A stretch of 34,079 nucleotides of DNA. Origin: Ruminococcus sp. UBA3767. Lineage in GTDB: Bacteria; Bacillota; Clostridia; Oscillospirales; Ruminococcaceae. The notes below the pieces were generated by a model that worked only from the letters and a program-made list of their open reading frames with translations, ran no database searches and was not told the DNA's origin. The stretch covers positions 1 through 34,079 of the forward strand of contig DFFV01000111.1 of NCBI GenBank assembly GCA_002371625.1, read 5' to 3'. A program made the translations under genes and the position numbers. This document shows positions 22,763 through 30,647 of the stretch, one piece after another. Position 1 is the first letter of the stretch. The number at the start of each line of letters is the position of its first letter.

Positions 22763-23977
22763 TTACCAGCCCATATCCGACCTGATCTTTTCGCTCAGCA
22801 GAGCTGCCGATCTGTCGTGAGTTTTTACCGATGGGTGCCCATCTACCACGCAGCCGTCCGCATTCATATCCTGAACGGGAAAATCAAATGCAGAAATGTT
22901 TTTATCGCCCGTTTGCCCGGTGTATTTTTCAACTGCCCTTTTCATAGCATCATTCAGCGCATTTCCCATAATGCCGAGCGTGCAGTATATTTTAGCGCCC
23001 GGGTTTTTCTCCCTGACGAGTTTAAGGAACGAAACATAATCGTTTGTGTACTCAGCTTCCCTGCCTGCGTCTAACTGTGTATATGTGCTGTCGTTGGTGC
23101 CAAGATTTATAACTACAACATCGGGCTTGAACCTTGAATTATCCCACGGTATATCCTGCGGTTTTTTATCGCCAAAGCCCGAGGCGAATGTAAAGCCATA
23201 GCTTGAATAATACTGTGGGACAGTTTTTTCCTTTTCCTTTGTTCCGTCGCCGGAATTGCCCGAAACTATCCCGTATCCGCTGAACGAGAAAAGGCTCACA
23301 TCAGCACCGAGCATTTCCGCTGCCTTTACAGCATAAGCCTTTGTGCAATCCTCGGTCGTAATTGAAAAGCCGTGTGAAAGGTCGGTATCGTCGATACCGT
23401 AGCCGCAGGTTATCGAATCGCCTATGAACTCGATGCGCCTGCTTTTTTCAGGTGTCGGGGAAAACTCCCCGTCCGATGCAGTGATGCTTTCTATGCAGCA
23501 GCAGGAGCTTGCACATTCAGACAGCTTTACTATCCTTACATTCACCGCTGTGCTGCCCTTGCCGCTTATACTGATACGCTCGGAAGCGCCCGAAAGCACA
23601 ACGTCCTTTACTCTTTCCCCGTCAACAAAAATGCCTACTCTTGCTGCATTGTCGATATCGGTCTGATTGCCTGACATTGTAATGTCAAACGAGCTGCCCT
23701 TGAACATAAGATCCACGCCGGTTCCCGACAAGCCCATCCAAAGCCTGCCCGAATCATCGGCATAAGTTCTTCCAAGCAGCTTTACATTTTCCGCCACGGC
23801 TCTCACCCCATTACTTTTTTCTGCCCCGGAACTGTTTGGCACAGCTGCGGCAGTTACACTGCTGTCGCTCCTTGACGTGCTCTGCGTTTCTTTTATATCC
23901 TGAGAAGAGATCTGCGAACCGCAGCCGGTAAGCACTGCTGCCGCAATGACAGCAGCCGCAGCTGTTTTCATTTTCAT
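22763..23977 (-). CDS. Lipoprotein SGNH esterase, CE2 (acetylxylan esterase-like)
   Basis: The 404 residues begin with a lipoprotein signal peptide ending at C19 (AAVLTGCGS) and a Ser/Thr-rich linker. A beta-sandwich domain (about 60-175) precedes an SGNH hydrolase domain with block I EFIGDSITCGYGI (Ser near 187), block III VINLGTNDS and block V DGHPSVKTHDR. This two-domain order is typical of carbohydrate esterase family 2, which removes acetyl groups from plant polysaccharides. Use on xylan or mannan is inferred. The true start is the ATG at 23977 with CGGAGGA upstream; the frame extends further upstream without a signal peptide. It lies 17 bases after the zinc-ribbon gene. Confidence 0.9.
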   Translation of the reverse strand: MKMKTAAAAVIAAAVLTGCGSQISSQDIKETQSTSRSDSSVTAAAVPNSSGAEKSNGVRAVAENVKLLGRTYADDSGRLWMGLSGTGVDLMFKGSSFDITMSGNQTDIDNAARVGIFVDGERVKDVVLSGASERISISGKGSTAVNVRIVKLSECASSCCCIESITASDGEFSPTPEKSRRIEFIGDSITCGYGIDDTDLSHGFSITTEDCTKAYAVKAAEMLGADVSLFSFSGYGIVSGNSGDGTKEKEKTVPQYYSSYGFTFASGFGDKKPQDIPWDNSRFKPDVVVINLGTNDSTYTQLDAGREAEYTNDYVSFLKLVREKNPGAKIYCTLGIMGNALNDAMKRAVEKYTGQTGDKNISAFDFPVQDMNADGCVVDGHPSVKTHDRSAALLSEKIRSDMGW

Positions 23978-23994
23978 AAAGTTTGTCCTCCGTA

Positions 23995-24669
23995 TCATTT
24001 GCGGGGTGAGCCGCACTGTGGGCAGTATTTCCCCGTATTTCCGCTGCAGCCGCATTCGGAGCATACCCATGCTCCTTCGCCCTGCTGCTGAGTCTGCGGG
24101 ATACCCATTCCCATAAAGCCGCCCGGTCCGAACGCTCCCTGTCTGTTTACAGGCAGCTCCTCGCTGCTTATCAGCGCCTGATCGTTCATTGCTTCTTTGA
24201 ACATCTGCGTTATCTCATCAATGACACTTCCGCCGCCGAAAAAGTTAGCAAGATCGATTTGGATATTGAAACTCACCTTCGGTCTTCCTCCGACTGCACT
24301 GTCGTTATACACAAGAACTATCGCAGCGCTGCTTGAATAATCAAACACCATTGGTCTTGGATCCTTTTGGGAATCGATATAAAGCTCATCCCACGCAGGA
24401 AGATTCTCTTTTTCTGCAATAAGTGCGATCTTATTTATCATATCATCATCGGCACGGTACAGCTTTTTTGTATGGCAGGTCCCCTCCTGCTTGTGTTCAT
24501 TTTCAATTACCCAGCCGTTTTCAGTTTTTTTAAGGGTCCTGTTATCTGTAACGGCGCTGAACATAGACATTCCCGATGAGTAGCTGTTCCACTCGCACGA
24601 AACAAGCTCGCCGTGCGGTTCCCTTTTATCCTTAACATCTTTAATAGAAACAAAGCCTTCATTTTCCAT
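23995..24669 (-). CDS. Unrecognised protein with C-terminal zinc ribbon
   Basis: The 224 residues start at the ATG 24669, with AAGGGGG upstream. The main body (about 1-165) is a soluble alpha/beta region with no family I can name (SCEWNSYSSGMSMFSAVTDN, MVFDYSSSAAIVLVYND). A Gly/Pro/Gln-rich linker leads to a C-terminal rubredoxin-like zinc ribbon, WVCSECGCSGNTGKYCPQCG, with CxxC-x8-CxxC. Similar layouts occur in clostridial proteins of unknown role. It is the first gene of the operon with the CE2 esterase and PPTase, behind its own promoter. The linkage gives no clear functional clue. Confidence 0.75.
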   Translation of the reverse strand: MENEGFVSIKDVKDKREPHGELVSCEWNSYSSGMSMFSAVTDNRTLKKTENGWVIENEHKQEGTCHTKKLYRADDDMINKIALIAEKENLPAWDELYIDSQKDPRPMVFDYSSSAAIVLVYNDSAVGGRPKVSFNIQIDLANFFGGGSVIDEITQMFKEAMNDQALISSEELPVNRQGAFGPGGFMGMGIPQTQQQGEGAWVCSECGCSGNTGKYCPQCGSPRK

Positions 24670-24692
24670 CAGCCGTACCCCCTTTTTCAATT

Positions 24693-24721
24693 ATGATAAC
24701 ACATTGCGCATAACTTTTCAA
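24693..24721 (-). promoter_or_regulatory. Sigma-A promoter of the zinc-ribbon/CE2/PPTase operon
   Basis: On the minus strand TTGAAA (24721-24716), 17-base spacer, TATCAT (24698-24693). Confidence 0.75.
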
Positions 24722-24730
24722 CCTTTTTTA

Positions 24731-24761
24731 CAAAAACAAACAGACCTGTCAACCAGGTCTG
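24731..24761 (-). terminator. Terminator of the hydrolase-cyclophilin-like lipoprotein operon
   Basis: CAGACCTG (24741-24748) pairs with CAGGTCTG (24754-24761), and TTTGTTTTTG follows on the minus strand. Confidence 0.88.
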
Positions 24762-24789
24762 CCTGCAAAAAAAAGGTATAGAGGTAGTA

Positions 24790-25326
24790 CTACTCAAATC
24801 TTATCACAACGCTGCCATCACCGACAGCTTCTTCAAGTCCGCTCGTGTCCTTGATATGACCTATCCTTGTGTAGCTGTACTGCGTATCAAAGCTCTTATA
24901 GAACACCACCACGCAGCTGCTGCCGTAAAGCATTATGTCGCCTGCATTTATCCTGTCAACGCTCTGCGCATCGCTCACAAGGTCCTTATCAAGGTAATTA
25001 TACTTTTCATTCCCATGCAGCTCACTCATATCAAGCTCGCACGGGAGCATTTGCTTAAAGGCCTTTGCTGTATCATTATCTTCAAGCTCAGCCTCAAAAG
25101 TCTTATCGCCGATAGTCAGCTTCATATCACTGTTCTCCTTGCTTTGCTGTGTCTGCTCGGTCACATTTCCACCGCTTGATGTGCTGCTTTCTGCCGCTTG
25201 CGTATGCTGCTGTGAGGACTGAGTCACCGCAGTGGTTTGCCTTTCACTTGTGCTTTGCGAAGATGAGGCTTCACCGCAGGAGGCGAGCATGACCAGCGAA
25301 AGCATTGCAATTATTACTCTTTTCAT
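24790..25326 (-). CDS. Lipoprotein with cyclophilin-like fold
   Basis: The 178 residues start with a lipoprotein signal peptide (LVMLASCGE, Cys near 17) and a long Ser/Thr/Gln linker (about 20-65). The C-terminal domain is of the small cyclophilin-like type: MKLTIGDKTFEAELEDNDTA, KAFKQMLPCELDMSEL, then NAGDIMLYGSSCVVVFY and YTRIGHIKDTSGL. This fold is not a proven isomerase. It overlaps the alpha/beta hydrolase stop by ATGA (25323-25326), so translation is coupled. A paralogue lies at 32230-32796. Confidence 0.85.
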   Translation of the reverse strand: MKRVIIAMLSLVMLASCGEASSSQSTSERQTTAVTQSSQQHTQAAESSTSSGGNVTEQTQQSKENSDMKLTIGDKTFEAELEDNDTAKAFKQMLPCELDMSELHGNEKYNYLDKDLVSDAQSVDRINAGDIMLYGSSCVVVFYKSFDTQYSYTRIGHIKDTSGLEEAVGDGSVVIRFE

Positions 25327-26321
25327 ATCAGATTTTTCTCATAGAATTCCTTGAGCTTATCAAACGGGATAGCATTTTTTCCGCCGCCGTCATAAAGGTC
25401 GGTATGCACCGCACCCTCTATCACGAGAAGCTCCTTGTTGTCTGCGTATGGGTTATCCTTTATCATAGCCTCGTAGGCGTCCTTTCCGAAATAGAAGGAG
25501 TGCGCCTTATCGCCGTGCATTATCATCACTGCCGAGCGTATCTCATTTGAATACTGCAGTATCGGCATATTCATCAGCGAAAGCGACGAGGTCTTGTTCC
25601 AGCCGCCGTTTGAGTTGAGCGAACGCTTATGATAGCCACGCTGGGTTTTATAATAATCGTAGTAGTCCTTTACAAAAAACGGTGCATCTTCGGGAAGCGG
25701 ATCGACAACTCCGCCGCCAAGCTCATATTCACCTGTGCGGTAATCCTTTGTGCGCTGCTCGTTGAGTGCCTTTTTCATCTCAAATCTTGCATCAGCATTA
25801 TCAGCCTCATCAAAATATCCCTTAGCACTTACCCTTGTCATATCATACATAGTTGAAGCAACTGTTGCCTTTATCCTTGTATCCATCGCAGCCGCATTGA
25901 CAGCCATGCCGCCCCAGCCGCAGATACCGAGTATACCTATCCTGTCCGCATCAACATCATCTCTTACGCTGAGGAAGTCAACGCAGGCACAGAAATCCTC
26001 TGTATTTATATCGGGAGATGCCACATACCTTGGCATACCGCCACTTTCACCCGTGAAGGACGGATCAAATGCAACAGTAAGAAATCCCAGCTCGGCAAGA
26101 GTCTGCGCATAAAGCCCCGAGCATTGCTCCTTAACTGCGCCGAAAGGTCCGCAGACAGCGATAGCCGGCAGTTTTCCCTGCGCATTTTTCGGTTTGTACA
26201 TATCTGCCGCAAGCGTTATTCCGTAGCGGTTGTGAAAGGTAACCTTTGTGTGCTGCGTTTTATCAGACTCAGGGAACGTCTTGTCCCATTCCTGCGTAAG
26301 TGTCAGTTTCTCATCAGTCAT
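25323..26321 (-). CDS. Alpha/beta hydrolase (dienelactone-hydrolase-like)
   Basis: The 332 residues form a cytoplasmic alpha/beta hydrolase. The nucleophile elbow is GICGWGG, so the nucleophile would be Cys, as in dienelactone hydrolases, rather than Ser. The oxyanion segment is AVCGPFGAVKEQ, and candidate acid and base are in MIMHGDKAHS and EGAVHTDLYD. Related proteins are annotated as hydrolases of unknown substrate. TAGGAGGT precedes the ATG. It is the promoter-proximal gene of a two-gene operon with the cyclophilin-like lipoprotein. Confidence 0.87.
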   Translation of the reverse strand: MTDEKLTLTQEWDKTFPESDKTQHTKVTFHNRYGITLAADMYKPKNAQGKLPAIAVCGPFGAVKEQCSGLYAQTLAELGFLTVAFDPSFTGESGGMPRYVASPDINTEDFCACVDFLSVRDDVDADRIGILGICGWGGMAVNAAAMDTRIKATVASTMYDMTRVSAKGYFDEADNADARFEMKKALNEQRTKDYRTGEYELGGGVVDPLPEDAPFFVKDYYDYYKTQRGYHKRSLNSNGGWNKTSSLSLMNMPILQYSNEIRSAVMIMHGDKAHSFYFGKDAYEAMIKDNPYADNKELLVIEGAVHTDLYDGGGKNAIPFDKLKEFYEKNLI

Positions 26322-26353
26322 TGTATGGACCTCCTATCTTGTTTTCTGTTATC

Positions 26354-26382
26354 ATTTTACCACAGCGAAGCCGAAATAGCAA
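26354..26382 (-). promoter_or_regulatory. Probable promoter of the alpha/beta-hydrolase operon
   Basis: On the minus strand TTGCTA (26382-26377), 17-base spacer, TAAAAT (26359-26354). The -35 box is a 4 of 6 match. Confidence 0.65.
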
Positions 26383-26421
26383 ATACCTATTATGAAATCG
26401 CAGCTATACCTGCAAAGCATA

Positions 26422-26453
26422 GCAAAAAAGACCGAGCATTTTTCAGCTCAGCC
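26422..26453 (-). terminator. Terminator of the PNPOx-type gene
   Basis: GACCGAGC (26430-26437) pairs with GCTCAGCC (26446-26453) using two G-U pairs on the minus strand. Six T residues follow (26429 to 26424). Confidence 0.8.
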
Positions 26454-26468
26454 TTTTGATAAAGCTAT

Positions 26469-26861
26469 TCAGAAATTGATTTTTCTCGGGGCAGCGGTAA
26501 ACGATGAAAAAACTGCCTCGGCATTTTTAAGATAAAACACCTGCGTGTTCCCGTCATCAGCCGAATACATCGACTTCAGCTCGGGATAGCTCTCCAGCAT
26601 GTGAACCCTTGCCTCACGCCTGTCGTCCTCGATAAGCTCGCAGGCAACTCTGAGCCATGTTCCGTCCATAAATGCACAGATCTCAGCCTTAGGGTTTGCA
26701 GCCAGCTGCTTTGAAACATCCTTTACCTTGCCAGTCTGGATATACAGCTTGTCTTCAAACAGGTCTATCGTCCCGAAAGGTCTTACTCTCGGCCGGTCGC
26801 CCTCAACTGTTGCAAGGTAATATGTTCCTGCTTTTTTGAGAAAATCGTAAACTTCTTTCAT
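26469..26861 (-). CDS. Pyridoxamine 5'-phosphate oxidase-like flavin-binding protein
   Basis: The 130 residues form a split-barrel FMN-binding fold: MKEVYDFLKKAGTYYLATVE, PRVRPFGTIDLFEDKLYIQT, KDVSKQLAANPKAEICAFM. It is a member of the PNPOx-like group common in anaerobes, whose substrates are mostly unknown; cofactor could be FMN or F420-like, with FMN likelier here. The ATG at 26861 is preceded by AGGAGG; the frame continues upstream without a second ribosome site. The gene is monocistronic and diverges from the AmmeMemoRadiSam operon, with which it shares a repeated heptamer. Confidence 0.9.
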   Translation of the reverse strand: MKEVYDFLKKAGTYYLATVEGDRPRVRPFGTIDLFEDKLYIQTGKVKDVSKQLAANPKAEICAFMDGTWLRVACELIEDDRREARVHMLESYPELKSMYSADDGNTQVFYLKNAEAVFSSFTAAPRKINF

Positions 26862-26873
26862 GCTATCGCCTCC

Positions 26874-26900
26874 TGTGATATTTGCATTTATTATATCACA
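26874..26900. promoter_or_regulatory. Inverted repeat TGTGATA...TATCACA at the PNPOx promoter
   Basis: TGTGATA (26874-26880) and TATCACA (26894-26900) form a perfect 7-base inverted repeat around 13 bases. It overlaps the -10 box (26890-26895) and ends just before the AGGAGG ribosome site of the PNPOx gene. The same heptamers recur at 26971-26989. Confidence 0.65.
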
Positions 26901-26918
26901 AAACGAGTGTATTTTCAA
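26890..26918 (-). promoter_or_regulatory. Sigma-A promoter of the PNPOx-type gene
   Basis: On the minus strand TTGAAA (26918-26913), 17-base spacer, TATAAT (26895-26890). Confidence 0.88.
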
Positions 26919-26941
26919 GAGCTTGCGAGCCTTTTTATGCC

Positions 26942-26970
26942 TTGACAGCAGCCGAAAAGTCTTATATAAT
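26942..26970 (+). promoter_or_regulatory. Perfect consensus sigma-A promoter of the AmmeMemoRadiSam operon
   Basis: TTGACA (26942-26947), 17-base spacer, TATAAT (26965-26970). The predicted start near 26977 falls inside the TATCACA...TGTGATA repeat. Confidence 0.92.
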
Positions 26971-26989
26971 TATCACAAAGGATGTGATA
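26971..26989. promoter_or_regulatory. Inverted repeat TATCACA-AAGGA-TGTGATA at the AmmeMemoRadiSam start site
   Basis: Perfect 7-base arms (26971-26977 and 26983-26989) enclose AAGGA, the likely ribosome site of the LigB-AMMECR1 gene. It could act as a DNA operator at +1. As RNA it would only form if transcription starts upstream of 26971. Confidence 0.65.
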
Positions 26990-26993
26990 CCGT

Positions 26994-28304
26994 ATGCCGA
27001 TCCAAGCCGCCTTTATCGTTCCGCACCCGCCGCTGATAGTTGCACAGGTGGGCAGAGGAAATGAAAAACAGGTGCAAAAGACCATAGATTCATATCGTGA
27101 AGCTGCAAGGCAGCTAGCTGCGTTAAAGCCCGAAACGATAATCATTTCAAGTCCGCACAGCGTTCTTTACCGTGACTACTTTCACATTTCTCCGGGCAGC
27201 AGCGCACAAGGCTCGTTTGCCGATTTTGGTGCGCCGCAGGTGAGATTTGATGAAAGCTACGACACCGAGCTTGTCAAGGCGATATGCGAGGCAGCTGATG
27301 CCGAAGGCTTCCCTGCAGGAACGCAGGGCGAGATAGACAGCAGCCTTGACCACGGAACAAGAGTGCCGCTTTACTTCATCGAAAAGGAGTACACCGATTT
27401 TCAGCTTGTGCGCATAGGGCTTTCGGGGCTTTCGTTTGCAAAGCATTACAGGCTGGGCGAAATAATAAAGCAGGCTGTTGAAAAAACGGGCAGGCGCTGT
27501 GTTTATGTTGCCAGCGGAGACCTTTCTCACAAGCTGCGGGAATACGGCCCTTACGGCTTTTGCGAGCAAGGACCTGTGTATGACAAAATGCTGATGGACG
27601 TTTGCGAGCGTGGCGCACTTGAAGAGCTAAAAAGCTTTGACGCTCAGCTTTGCGAACTAGCAAGCGAATGCGGTCACCGCTCGTTCGTGATAATGTCGGG
27701 CGCAATGTCGGGAAGCGCAGTAAATGCGCAGGTGCTTTCTCACGAGGATATAACGGGCGTTGGCTACGGCGTTTGCTGCTTTTACCCGAAAAAAAGCGAT
27801 GAATACGTTCGCCTTGCTGAAATGACTATAAGAAATTTCGTAAAGACGGGAGAACTGCCCGAAATGCCTGCGCAGCTTCCAAAGGAGATGCTCGGCACGC
27901 AGGCAGGCGCATTTGTTTCTATTCATAAGAACGGTCAGCTGCGTGGCTGCATAGGCACTATACTTCCCACAAAAAATGATCTTGCAAGGGAGATAATGTC
28001 CAATGCGGTCAGTGCTGCAACTCGTGATCCGAGGTTCTCACCTATAACGGAAAGTGAGCTTGACGAGCTTGAGATAAACGTTGATGTCCTCAGCGAGCCT
28101 GAAAGGATAGAAAGTGAAGCGCAGCTCGATCCCAAGCGCTATGGCGTTATAGTTTCCTGCGGTTTCAGAAAAGGACTTCTGCTGCCCGATCTTGAGGGAG
28201 TAGATACAGTAGATGAGCAGCTTTCGATAGCTATGGCAAAGGGCGGCATATCGCCCGATGACGACTATGAGCTTTACCGGTTCACCGTTACAAGACACAA
28301 GTAA
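26994..28304 (+). CDS. AmmeMemoRadiSam protein: LigB/MEMO-like domain fused to AMMECR1
   Basis: The 436 residues hold two domains. About 1-265 is a LigB (extradiol dioxygenase subunit B)-like domain related to MEMO1, with [35 protein letters not shown] and [10 protein letters not shown]; His/Asp positions for a metal are present. About 275-436 is an AMMECR1 domain with [18 protein letters not shown], the family hallmark, and [16 protein letters not shown]. Together with the radical SAM gene next door this is the AmmeMemoRadiSam system, conserved in prokaryotes but biochemically poorly defined; modification of a protein or nucleic acid has been proposed. Start ATG 26994 follows AAGGA. Confidence 0.93.
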   Translation: MPIQAAFIVPHPPLIVAQVGRGNEKQVQKTIDSYREAARQLAALKPETIIISSPHSVLYRDYFHISPGSSAQGSFADFGAPQVRFDESYDTELVKAICEAADAEGFPAGTQGEIDSSLDHGTRVPLYFIEKEYTDFQLVRIGLSGLSFAKHYRLGEIIKQAVEKTGRRCVYVASGDLSHKLREYGPYGFCEQGPVYDKMLMDVCERGALEELKSFDAQLCELASECGHRSFVIMSGAMSGSAVNAQVLSHEDITGVGYGVCCFYPKKSDEYVRLAEMTIRNFVKTGELPEMPAQLPKEMLGTQAGAFVSIHKNGQLRGCIGTILPTKNDLAREIMSNAVSAATRDPRFSPITESELDELEINVDVLSEPERIESEAQLDPKRYGVIVSCGFRKGLLLPDLEGVDTVDEQLSIAMAKGGISPDDDYELYRFTVTRHK

Positions 28305-28321
28305 AAAGTGAGGTGAAACTA

Positions 28322-29155
28322 ATGCCGAGATGCGATGTGTGCTTCAGGCACTGCGTACTCAGCGAGGGGCAGACAGGTGCCTGCGGCGCAAGGATATGTT
28401 CGGGCGGAAAGGTAGTTCCCAAGAACTTCGGGCTGCTGTCTGCTGTTGCACTTGATCCGATCGAAAAAAAGCCGCTTAACAATTTCTTCCCCGGCAGCAG
28501 TATACTTTCTGTCGGCGGCTACGGCTGCAACCTGCGCTGCCCATTCTGCCAGAACTGGCAGATCTCGTGGTCAAAGGAAGCTATGCAATTCCGGGGCGGA
28601 ACGCAGCTTTCACCGAGCGAACTGACAGCGCTTGCACAGCAGTATATCCCACAGGGAAACATCGGCATTGCTTTTACCTATAACGAACCGCTGATACACA
28701 TTGAATACATCGAGCAGACTGCACAGCTTAGTCATTCAAAGGGGCTTAAAAACGTTCTTGTAACAAACGGCTGCGCTGATGTCGGGATGCTTGACAGGAT
28801 GAACGGGCTGATAGATGCAATGAACATCGACCTGAAATCATTCAACGAGAACACTTATAAGACCAAGCTAGGCGGTGACCTTGAAGCCGTTATGGCATTC
28901 ATTGAGGGGGCGGTCAGGATGTGCCACGTTGAGATAACAAACCTTATCGTGCCTGGAATAAGCGACAGCGAGGAGGAGTTTGATTCGATGACCGATTGGA
29001 TAGCTCAGCTCGGCAGGGATATACCGCTGCATATAACCCGCTTTTTCCCACGCTTTAAAATGCAGGGCGCAAACGCAACAGACACCGCACTTATCCGCCG
29101 TTTTTCCGAAAAGGCAAAACAAAAGCTCAGATATGTTTACATAGGCAACTGCTGA
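28322..29155 (+). CDS. amrS: AmmeMemoRadiSam system radical SAM enzyme
   Basis: The 277 residues carry the cluster motif CNLRCPFC (C69, C73, C76), which holds the SAM-binding 4Fe-4S. An N-terminal Cys-rich region (CDVCFRHCVLSEGQTGACG) is typical of the family and may hold another metal centre. Other marks are IAFTYNEPLIHIEY, MNIDLKSFNENTY and the C-terminal LHITRFFPRFKMQG. I start at the ATG 28322 after GAGGTG; a GTG at 28313 is less likely. It is 17 bases after the LigB-AMMECR1 fusion, so all three parts of the system are in one operon. The substrate is unknown. Confidence 0.95.
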   Translation: MPRCDVCFRHCVLSEGQTGACGARICSGGKVVPKNFGLLSAVALDPIEKKPLNNFFPGSSILSVGGYGCNLRCPFCQNWQISWSKEAMQFRGGTQLSPSELTALAQQYIPQGNIGIAFTYNEPLIHIEYIEQTAQLSHSKGLKNVLVTNGCADVGMLDRMNGLIDAMNIDLKSFNENTYKTKLGGDLEAVMAFIEGAVRMCHVEITNLIVPGISDSEEEFDSMTDWIAQLGRDIPLHITRFFPRFKMQGANATDTALIRRFSEKAKQKLRYVYIGNC

Positions 29156-29190
29156 CAAGCATATATTTATATAAACGGAGGTCATGAAAA

Positions 29191-29826
29191 ATGAAAGTAC
29201 TTATCATCAATTCAAGTCCGCACCCGAACGGAAACACTGCGCTTGCGGTAAGCGAGCTTGAAAAAACATTCGCTGCTGAAAACATCGAATGCGAGGTCAT
29301 GAATATCGGCACGAAAGTCATCCGTGGCTGCATAGCCTGCAACAAGTGCGCACAGCTCGGGAAATGCGTGTTTGACGACACGGTAAACGAGGCAGCTGCA
29401 AAGTTTGAAGCTGCTGACGGTCTTATCGTGGCAACACCTGTCTACTACGCATCGGCTAACGCTACGCTCATCGCACTGCTGGACAGGATGTTTTACAGCT
29501 CGCACTTTGACAAGAGCATGAAGGTCGGCGCAAGTGTTGCTGTTGCAAGACGAGGCGGCTGCTCTGCGACATTTGACGAGCTGAACAAATATTTCACCAT
29601 CAGCGGAATGCCAGTCGCTTCGAGCTATTACTGGAACAGCGTTCACGGCAGGCTGCCGGGCGAAGCGCAGTATGATGCCGAGGGACTTTTCACGATGCGT
29701 GCACTTGCAAAGAACATGGGTTTTCTTATGAAGTCGATCTCGCTTGGCAAGGAAAAGTTCGGCTTACCAGACCACGGCGAGCACCCGTTTACACACTTTA
29801 TAAGAGAAGACATCAAGGAGCAGTAA
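29191..29826 (+). CDS. Iron-sulfur flavoprotein (NADPH-dependent FMN reductase-like)
   Basis: The 211 residues form a flavodoxin-like FMN-binding fold with the phosphate loop NSSPHPNGNTALAV. A Cys-rich insertion GCIACNKCAQLGKCVF (C47, C50, C53, C59) is the mark of iron-sulfur flavoproteins, which bind a 4Fe-4S cluster and FMN. VATPVYYASANATLIALLDR is the second flavin loop. The electron partner is unknown. CGGAGGTC precedes the ATG, 35 bases after the radical SAM stop, with no terminator or clear promoter between, so it is probably in the same operon. Confidence 0.93.
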   Translation: MKVLIINSSPHPNGNTALAVSELEKTFAAENIECEVMNIGTKVIRGCIACNKCAQLGKCVFDDTVNEAAAKFEAADGLIVATPVYYASANATLIALLDRMFYSSHFDKSMKVGASVAVARRGGCSATFDELNKYFTISGMPVASSYYWNSVHGRLPGEAQYDAEGLFTMRALAKNMGFLMKSISLGKEKFGLPDHGEHPFTHFIREDIKEQ

Positions 29827-30606
29827 TTGAAAGAGACCTTTTACCGATTTGATACTCCATGCAGGATATGCCTGCTTGCAGATATACACGACAGACCGTT
29901 TGCCGAGATAACTGCTTCGATCGATAAGCGCAGCCCCGATATAATTGCTGTTGCAGGTGACTTTATCTATGCTCACGCACCGCACGATGATACACCCGTA
30001 ATGTCTAAAGCGAAAAATGCGCTTGATATGCTTTATGCCTGCGCAATGCGTGCACCGACCTTTGTTTCTCTCGGGAACCACGAATGGATGCTCAGCGAGA
30101 CCGACAAAAGCATGATTAGAAAAACAGGCGTAACACTGCTTGATAACGAGTGGACAGAGCATAGCGGAATGTTCATCGCAGGGCTTACCTCATCGGGAGT
30201 GAGCGCTTACGCAGCTTTCCGAAAGGGTAAAAGCGAGGTGTACCCCGAATGGAACCATTTCAACTCACCTCAGCGCAGCGAACCGCTCGTTGACTGGCTT
30301 GACGGATTTGAAAAACAGCCGGGCTTCAAGCTGCTGATGAGCCATCACCCCGAGTATTACCCTAAGTATCTTAAAAACAGGGCTGTCAGTCTTGTGCTCA
30401 GCGGTCACGCTCACGGCGGACAGATAAGGCTTTTCGGGCGAGGGCTTTACGCTCCGGGACAGGGTATACTTCCCCGTTACACAAGCGGCAGATACGGCAA
30501 AATGATAGTTTCACGAGGACTTTCAAATACCGCAGAGCCGATACCGAGGCTTTTTAACCGCAGGGAGATAGTTTATATCCTGCCAAAGCAAAAGGCAGAT
30601 AAATAA
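29827..30606 (+). CDS. Metallophosphoesterase (YkuE-like)
   Basis: The 259 residues contain the full calcineurin-type metal site: LLADIHD (D19, H21), VAGDF, SLGNHEW, MSHHPEYY and SGHAHGGQIRL. GHAHGGQ is typical of the YkuE/YaeI group that cuts phosphodiesters, in some cases lipids such as UDP-diacylglucosamine. Unlike YkuE it has no N-terminal signal or membrane segment. The start is a TTG at 29827, directly after the stop of the Fe-S flavoprotein gene, with AAGGAG six bases before it. It closes the operon at a terminator. Confidence 0.93.
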   Translation: MKETFYRFDTPCRICLLADIHDRPFAEITASIDKRSPDIIAVAGDFIYAHAPHDDTPVMSKAKNALDMLYACAMRAPTFVSLGNHEWMLSETDKSMIRKTGVTLLDNEWTEHSGMFIAGLTSSGVSAYAAFRKGKSEVYPEWNHFNSPQRSEPLVDWLDGFEKQPGFKLLMSHHPEYYPKYLKNRAVSLVLSGHAHGGQIRLFGRGLYAPGQGILPRYTSGRYGKMIVSRGLSNTAEPIPRLFNRREIVYILPKQKADK

Positions 30607-30618
30607 AAGCATAAAAAC

Positions 30619-30647
30619 AGGCGCACAGCTCAGTGCGCCTTTATTAT
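30619..30647. terminator. Bidirectional terminator between the phosphoesterase and DUF1295 genes
   Basis: AGGCGCAC (30619-30626) pairs with GTGCGCCT (30633-30640). TTATTATTTA follows on the plus strand and GTTTTTATGC on the minus strand. Confidence 0.88.

Noticed and set aside
23978..24070. Upstream extension of the CE2 esterase frame
   Set aside because: It overlaps the zinc-ribbon gene, lacks a ribosome site and would bury the lipoprotein signal peptide.
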